The notes beneath the pieces were generated by a model. That model did not search any database. It was given only the letters and a program-made list of their open reading frames with translations, and was not told where the DNA came from. 64,000 nucleotides of DNA from the NCBI GenBank assembly GCA_012511175.1, contig JAAZGO010000019.1:36775-100774 (forward strand), written 5' to 3'. Made by a program: the position numbers and the translations under genes. Positions 59,675 through 64,000 of the stretch are shown one piece after another. The number at the start of each line of letters is the position of its first letter. Within the stretch, counting starts at the first letter, position 1. This DNA is from Fastidiosipila sp. GTDB lineage: Bacteria > Bacillota > Clostridia > Saccharofermentanales > DTU023.

Positions 59675-59816
59675 AAAAGAGTTAGTATGAGGGAGAGGGA
59701 ACAAGCGCGGCTTCCGATGGAGAACTTTATGGCAACGCCGGTCCGGTTGGATTGAGATGGAACTTGCTCAAAAAAGTTGGGGCCAATGGAATACCCTCCA
59801 CTGATGTATGGTGGGG

Positions 59817-59840
59817 GCAACTTCGATGCCTGGCACCGGC
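59817..59840 (+). repeat. 24-base direct repeat, copy 2
   Basis: Starts GCAACTTCGA and ends CCTGGCACCGGC. It lies 166 bases from copy 1, with only a tenth- and a twelfth-base difference. No coding role is evident. Confidence 0.6.
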
Positions 59841-59963
59841 CCCCCCGGCTTGCGCCACTCAATTACAATCGGCGGATTTTCGCCAGCGAAGCGGTGGGTT
59901 TGCAGCGGCATCGCCGATTGAGAAGCCGTTTCCCCACGCGACAATGGGAAAGGAATGATGGCC

Positions 59964-60716
59964 ATGCGCTTTTCAAGGCAAGTTCCCCATCACCACGGCG
60001 GCCTGCTCACGCCAGACCGGGAAGGGCCCGCTCAGGACAGCAGGCAGGACGAAACTGGAAACAAGGCTGCGCATACCTTGGAGCAAGCGGCTTTCAGCAT
60101 CCACAAGGGTCCGAAGGGCAGGTATTACTGGCTGCACGAAACCAACCTGTACCGAAACCCTGCCTTCCTTTTTCTGATGTGGAAGATCTTCTTTTTCATC
60201 TGGCTTGCCGTGGCAACCTTTGTCATGATTCTCACAACCTGGGGCGACGACCTGATTGAGGCGCTCCGCAATATCGGCCTCCCCCTGGTCTATGTCCTGA
60301 TTTTTGTGCTTGTCTTGATCACCTTCTCCTACTGGGTTTATGCCCTTATGATGGGAGGAAAATACAGCGTGCTGTTTGAGATGGATGAAAAGGGCGTGAC
60401 CCACACTCAACTGCCAAGACAGTTCAAAAAGGCTGAAAAGCTGGCAGCCTTGACCACGCTGACTGGCTTGGCCGCGAAGACCCCCTGCACTGTTGGCACC
60501 GGGCTCTTGGTCTCGGGTAGTCAGTCGATGCGCACGGACTTCAAAAGGCTGCGCGCCATCAAAGCGAGCCGCAGGAAATGCACGATCAAGCTGCGGTCCA
60601 GCGACCTGATGCATAATCAGGTCTACACTGCGCCGGAGGATTTTGATTTTATACTGGGCTTTATCCGGGCGCGGAGCAGTCAGGCTCGCTTTCAGGGGCC
60701 TGATCCACCCCAATAG
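59964..60716 (+). CDS. Conserved two-helix membrane protein, function unknown
   Basis: About 250 residues. A hydrophilic N-terminus (1-65), two membrane helices (about 68-92 and 105-128), then a cytoplasmic PH-like domain with SVLFEMDEKGVTHTQLPRQF, FKRLRAIKASRRKCTIKLRS and HNQVYTAPEDFDFILGFIR. The last two segments are typical of an uncharacterised clostridial membrane family. ATGs at 59955, 59958 and 59964 are in frame; 59964 has AAAGGA nine bases upstream and is preferred. No operon partner: gaps of more than 500 bases lie on both sides. Confidence 0.75.
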   Translation: MRFSRQVPHHHGGLLTPDREGPAQDSRQDETGNKAAHTLEQAAFSIHKGPKGRYYWLHETNLYRNPAFLFLMWKIFFFIWLAVATFVMILTTWGDDLIEALRNIGLPLVYVLIFVLVLITFSYWVYALMMGGKYSVLFEMDEKGVTHTQLPRQFKKAEKLAALTTLTGLAAKTPCTVGTGLLVSGSQSMRTDFKRLRAIKASRRKCTIKLRSSDLMHNQVYTAPEDFDFILGFIRARSSQARFQGPDPPQ

Positions 60717-61262
60717 CGCGCTTCGTCAAAAACAGAGCGTGACGGCTGGGCGAAAAATATTTGTTGGCTGTAGATGGCGTCAATCTTGATTCCGGAAGGC
60801 TTCGGCTAGGCAGGTGTAATTCGAGGAATACCGGATTTCGGGATGCTGGTTCCTGCCCCTGCACAACGGCGCCGACGGACGAGCGCATCAATGTGGATCT
60901 GCCCTCCCGGGCGCATCAGGGTGAGGCGCCTGAACCAGTCCACAGCGTCTGGATACATTTTTTAAGTACAGCCATTAGCTGCACCCAATAAGCGTGAACG
61001 CATCATACGAGGGGCCTGGCACCGGTACCCGCAGATCTCCCATAAATCGAATGTGAATGTGCCATATTGCGGATACCGGACTTGAGGCCAATCAGTCATT
61101 TCCCGGAAGCAGGCAGCATCGCCCACTCTGATACTGTGTCCTTTGTTAAGGCAAATATGCACGGTATAATCAAATTGCAATACTCCTTTAAAGTCATGGC
61201 TGGCTATGCGGCGCAAGGCCCGTTGCCAAAATCGCGCATTCGAATCGCTTGGGGGCTCAGAG
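60717..61262. other. Intergenic stretch of 546 bp with no gene; promoter near its end
   Basis: No credible gene on either strand. It holds one copy of the CCTGGCACCGG core (61015-61025) and a promoter-like pair just before the AAA ATPase gene. Base composition becomes AT-richer toward the right. Confidence 0.6.
61143..61170 (+). promoter_or_regulatory. Probable promoter of the RloC-like gene
   Basis: TTGTTA (61143-61148), a 16-base spacer, then a consensus -10 TATAAT (61165-61170). The start codon at 61263 lies about 85 bases downstream of the expected start point. Confidence 0.6.
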
Positions 61263-63707
61263 ATGATCAGCAAAGTCCAGGGTATCAAATTTTATGCGAA
61301 GGCCGCTGAACAAGATGTGGATTTGCAATTGTTCTTTGAAAAAAAGAAGCAAAAAGAGAACTTCTATAATACCGTCCTGGTTTATGGCCATAACGGGTCT
61401 GGAAAGTCGACCCTCGCAAGAGCCTTCAAAAGCATTGGCAGCGGTGATGAGCCAGGCGTCGAAAGACCGGAACTTCTCGACAAAAGCAAGAGGCCCGTTC
61501 AGCCGGGTCCTGACGCCAGGCTCCCCATATTTGTTTTTGACGAGAGTTATATAACCGACAACGTGCGCATAAACAAAGAAGGTTTGTCGTCCATCGTTCT
61601 ATTTGGTGAACAGGTAGGCCTTGACAGCAGAATCCAGGAATTGAAAAAGGAATTGGCGGCATTGGGGGATGAACTTGAAAAAGCCAAATCAAAAAAAGAA
61701 GCGCTTAGCGGCATGAAGAACCTTGAGTCGCCGGACTTCGCCAAAGAATCGTTGCGGGATCGGCTGAAAGGAGATCGCAGCTGGGCTGGAAGAGAAAAAA
61801 CGATAAAGGGTTTAAAGCACAATTCTCCTGTTCGTGAGTAAGCTTTAACGTCTATCATCCAAACTTCCCCCCAATTGTCCGAATCGAAATCCGATGCCGG
61901 GCATCAGTTTGACAGGAAACTGAAACAGCTCGAAGTGGCAAGAAAAGGCGTGCGGCTGGACAATCTTCCGGTTGTCGGTCCCGAAACTTTCCCAGATTTT
62001 CAATCCTGTGCCATTCTGTTGAATAAAACCATTGACGATTCCGCACAATCGCCTGAATACCAGCGCGTCCAGGAACGCATGCTGGAAGAGGATTATCAGG
62101 AAAAAGTTGAAACACAGATTTTGCCGGATGCTGTCCATTTTTGCCCACTCTGCCAGCAGGCAATTTCCGACAATTACAAGCGGCAGCTGGAAAAGCTTGT
62201 GGCAAGGGTGAGTGAAGCAGAGATTTCTGTTTTATCGGGCAAGGTGAGAGCTTTGCTATGGGATTCACCTGTTTTGGAGGAACTCCTGGAACGTGTTGAA
62301 GCATGTCGACAGGTTTCGCTTGATCAACCCGCCTGCGAGCTTGATCATCTCGAGCAAGCGCTGGAGCGTGCCTTCGGGTTAAGAGATGAACATAATCGCC
62401 TGATCAAAAAGAAACTGGCAGACCCTTACAAAAAAACAACCTACCAGCTGAATTGGTCTCCGATCATCGAAAACCTCATAAAGGGAATAGAGGGGGTCCA
62501 AAAGGTCATTGAGCAATACAATGATAAGCTGGGAAATCTGAAAGACATAACGAACAGTCTGCTGGAACTGAATCGGGAACTGGCCTTTTATGAGAACCAG
62601 AATCTCATTAAGGCGTATAAGAACAGCGTCAAGATGAAAGCGGAAGCCGAGGAGAGTTATAAGAAAACTGAACGGGCATACAAGGACAAATTCAGTAAAC
62701 TGGAGGATAGGAAAAATGAATTCAAAAACATACAAATCGCCACTGAAAAAATCAACGTCTACCTGACTTTTGTCTTTTTGGATAGGGATCGTTTGAGAAT
62801 CGAAACCGAGAATGATCGCTATGTCATCTATTCGAATGGCAAAAAAATCCCGCCCGAATGCTTGTCCGAGGGGGAAAAGAATGTGATCGCCCTGGCTTAC
62901 TTTTTTGTGCAGGTCTGCGCAGATCAGCAAGAAAATCACATGTTCAAAAAAGAAGTGATGCTTGTCATTGACGACCCCGTTTCAAGTTTTGACCGGGACA
63001 ATAAACTCGGCGTAACGGCTTTTCTTGGAGATCTCATCCGCAATTTCGCATGCGGAAACAGTTGTTCCAAGATCCTCTTGCTAAGCCATGATCTGTCAAC
63101 AATCCAGGCGATAGGTCTTGATAGCGAAGGCCTCAGGTCAAGAACCCTGCGTTTGCTCGATTGGAAAACGGTCAATTTGGACTTGAAACGCTATAACGAG
63201 TACAAGGAACTTGTCGGGCATTTGTTGCGCTACATAAAAGATGAAAAGTCAGATTTTTCAGATTTAACCGTTGGAAATGGCATGCGAAGAATACTGGAAG
63301 CTTATGCTTCCTTTAACTACGCCGTGGGAATCAGAAAATTGCTTCGACTGGAATCCATTGAGAATAAATTGGGCAAAGGCAACCCTGAGCTTGGAAAAGC
63401 ATTGCTCGACAATTACCGGAGAACCTTCAATCCGCTTCTTCTGCATGGGGAGAGTCACACGGAAGAGCGTGTGAAAAGTTCAGACAGTGAGGATCTGTTC
63501 AGGCAATACTCCACGGAGAAGAAAAAAGATGCTGGCAAGTTCCTCCTGTGTTTTCTATTTCACCTGGATTCGCTTCACATAACCCACATGCTGGCCGACC
63601 ACCGGGACGCTCTTGACACGATTCAGGGATGGGCGGATCAGGTAGAAGAATTGGCAGGAGAAAGAAGGCAAAAAAATGGCTCTCTTAAGGCCAGTCGGGC
63701 CGACTGA
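61263..63707 (+). pseudogene. RloC/PrrC-like AAA_13 ATPase (anticodon-nuclease family) with one in-frame stop
   Basis: One frame of 814 codons broken only by TAA at codon 193 (61839-61841). Before it: Walker A VYGHNGSGKST (residues 40-50), FVFDESYITDNVR, and the coiled-coil start. After it, in the same frame: a long coiled coil containing the zinc-hook-like CPLC (294-297), the ABC signature CLSEGEKNVIALAYFF (about 533-548), Walker B VMLVIDDPVSSFD (565-577) and LLSHD. The C-terminal region has R675-x3-E679 and H728/H732 (LLLHGESH), similar to the Arg-Glu-His nuclease triad of PrrC/RloC. Such proteins cleave tRNA in phage defence. AT-rich, likely acquired. Alternatives are another AAA_13 ATPase, or a sequencing error at the stop. 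Confidence 0.72.
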
Positions 63708-64000
63708 ATAGCCGAGGCATTCACAAACCTTCAGTTTGCCAAAAAGATTTCAACCGCTCATTCTGCCATTGTCGATTGTTTTGCACTGCCAGGAGTTCCG
63801 GCAGGCAATGTGGTTATCGTACTTGATTCAATTTGCCGATCCAAGATCCTCCCATTATTGCCACACGGAGCTCTCGTAAGCGTCCTTTAATCGACGCTTG
63901 TCCCTGGTGATTACGCTCTGGATAATGGACTTGTGAGAACTGTGTTTTCTGGCTGAAGAAAACCCAGTAAACGCAAGTAAAGTGGAGGAGCACAACCCCA
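63708..64000. other. Non-coding right edge (293 bp); possible ribosome site of a next gene
   Basis: No gene is visible. An imperfect inverted repeat AGCGTC...GACGCT near 63878-63897 lacks a T run. The last bases (GTGGAGGAGCACAACCCCA) contain GGAGG at a distance suited to a start codon at or just past the window end. Confidence 0.45.

Larger units (their letters stand above)
59416..59963. other. Intergenic stretch of 548 bp with no gene seen
   Basis: No frame with coding character or ribosome site was found, and no RNA gene or clear promoter. It contains two copies of a 24-base repeat (59651-59674 and 59817-59840). The regular minus-strand frame through 59862 is judged non-coding beyond 59415. 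Confidence 0.6.

Noticed and set aside
59416..59862. N-terminal extension of the membrane protein ending at 58591
   Set aside because: The upstream 149 codons have no coding character and cross the repeat at 59651-59674 and most of the copy at 59817; ATG 59415 has a strong ribosome site.
1..64000. CRISPR arrays, insertion sequences and rRNA genes
   Set aside because: No regularly spaced repeats, no transposase genes and no rRNA sequence were seen anywhere in the window.

Overview
The window looks like chromosome from an anaerobic, GC-rich Gram-positive bacterium of the Clostridia (Bacillota). Supporting features are a T-box riboswitch in front of trp genes, DivIB, a DUF1290 'small basic protein', SpoVD-type PBP with PASTA domains, YlxR/RnpM, NrdR and mraZ-led dcw order. 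Species cannot be told from this sequence. Most of the window is single-copy core genome, with accessory islands near 6-7 kb and from about 58 kb to the right end.

Layout. (1) 1-5.2 kb, minus strand: start of guaB, pyrG (its glutaminase cysteine is replaced by glycine), a secreted 5'-nucleotidase and a MATE transporter. (2) 5.3-6.9 kb, plus: an SRAP-family protein, tRNA-Ser(CGA), then an AT-rich insert with a HigBA-like toxin-antitoxin pair. The toxin is frameshifted, and the insert is bounded by a near-copy of the tRNA 3' end. (3) 7.0-12.3 kb, plus: promoter, Trp T-box, a possible 14-codon leader peptide ending in a Trp codon, trpB, a trpA lacking its catalytic glutamate, and a TrpXYZ-like ABC importer. 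This reads as a tryptophan/indole acquisition module rather than a full biosynthetic operon. (4) 12.3-16.5 kb, minus: a coupled operon of an ABC importer and an HTH/LicC-like nucleotidyltransferase fusion. Divergent from it, 16.8-21.1 kb plus, is a YidC/glycerophosphotransferase fusion and a membrane sulfatase-fold protein. Together these suggest a cell-surface phosphopolymer locus.

(5) 21.1-56.3 kb is one 35-kb co-oriented (minus) block. Reading in the direction of transcription it runs: rimP-nusA-rnpM-infB-rbfA-nrnA-truB-ribF-lgt-rodA; then mraZ-rsmH-ftsL-spoVD-murF-mraY-ftsW-murG-divIB-sbp-ftsZ (murE, murD, murC and ftsA are absent); then nrdR, a two-component system, an HtrA-like protein without catalytic His and Ser, nth, recG, rsmD, coaD, a coiled-coil protein, ddl, an ExbB/TolQ-topology coiled-coil membrane protein and an unknown protein. 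Promoters are visible before rimP (with a terminator-like hairpin in the leader), mraZ (with 10-bp-phased CCAC boxes) and ftsZ.

(6) 56.4-64 kb is mixed: a zinc-ribbon membrane protein with a TPM-less partner, a secreted beta-rich protein with a membrane partner, a two-TM conserved protein, and a RloC/PrrC-like AAA ATPase interrupted by one in-frame stop. Intergenic gaps of about 550 bp here hold short repeats and no recognisable genes.

A recurring theme is enzymes whose fold is kept but whose catalytic residues are changed (CTP synthase glutaminase site, TrpA, HtrA). The most unusual items are the degenerate TrpA in a T-box-controlled salvage context and the YidC/glycerophosphotransferase fusion.
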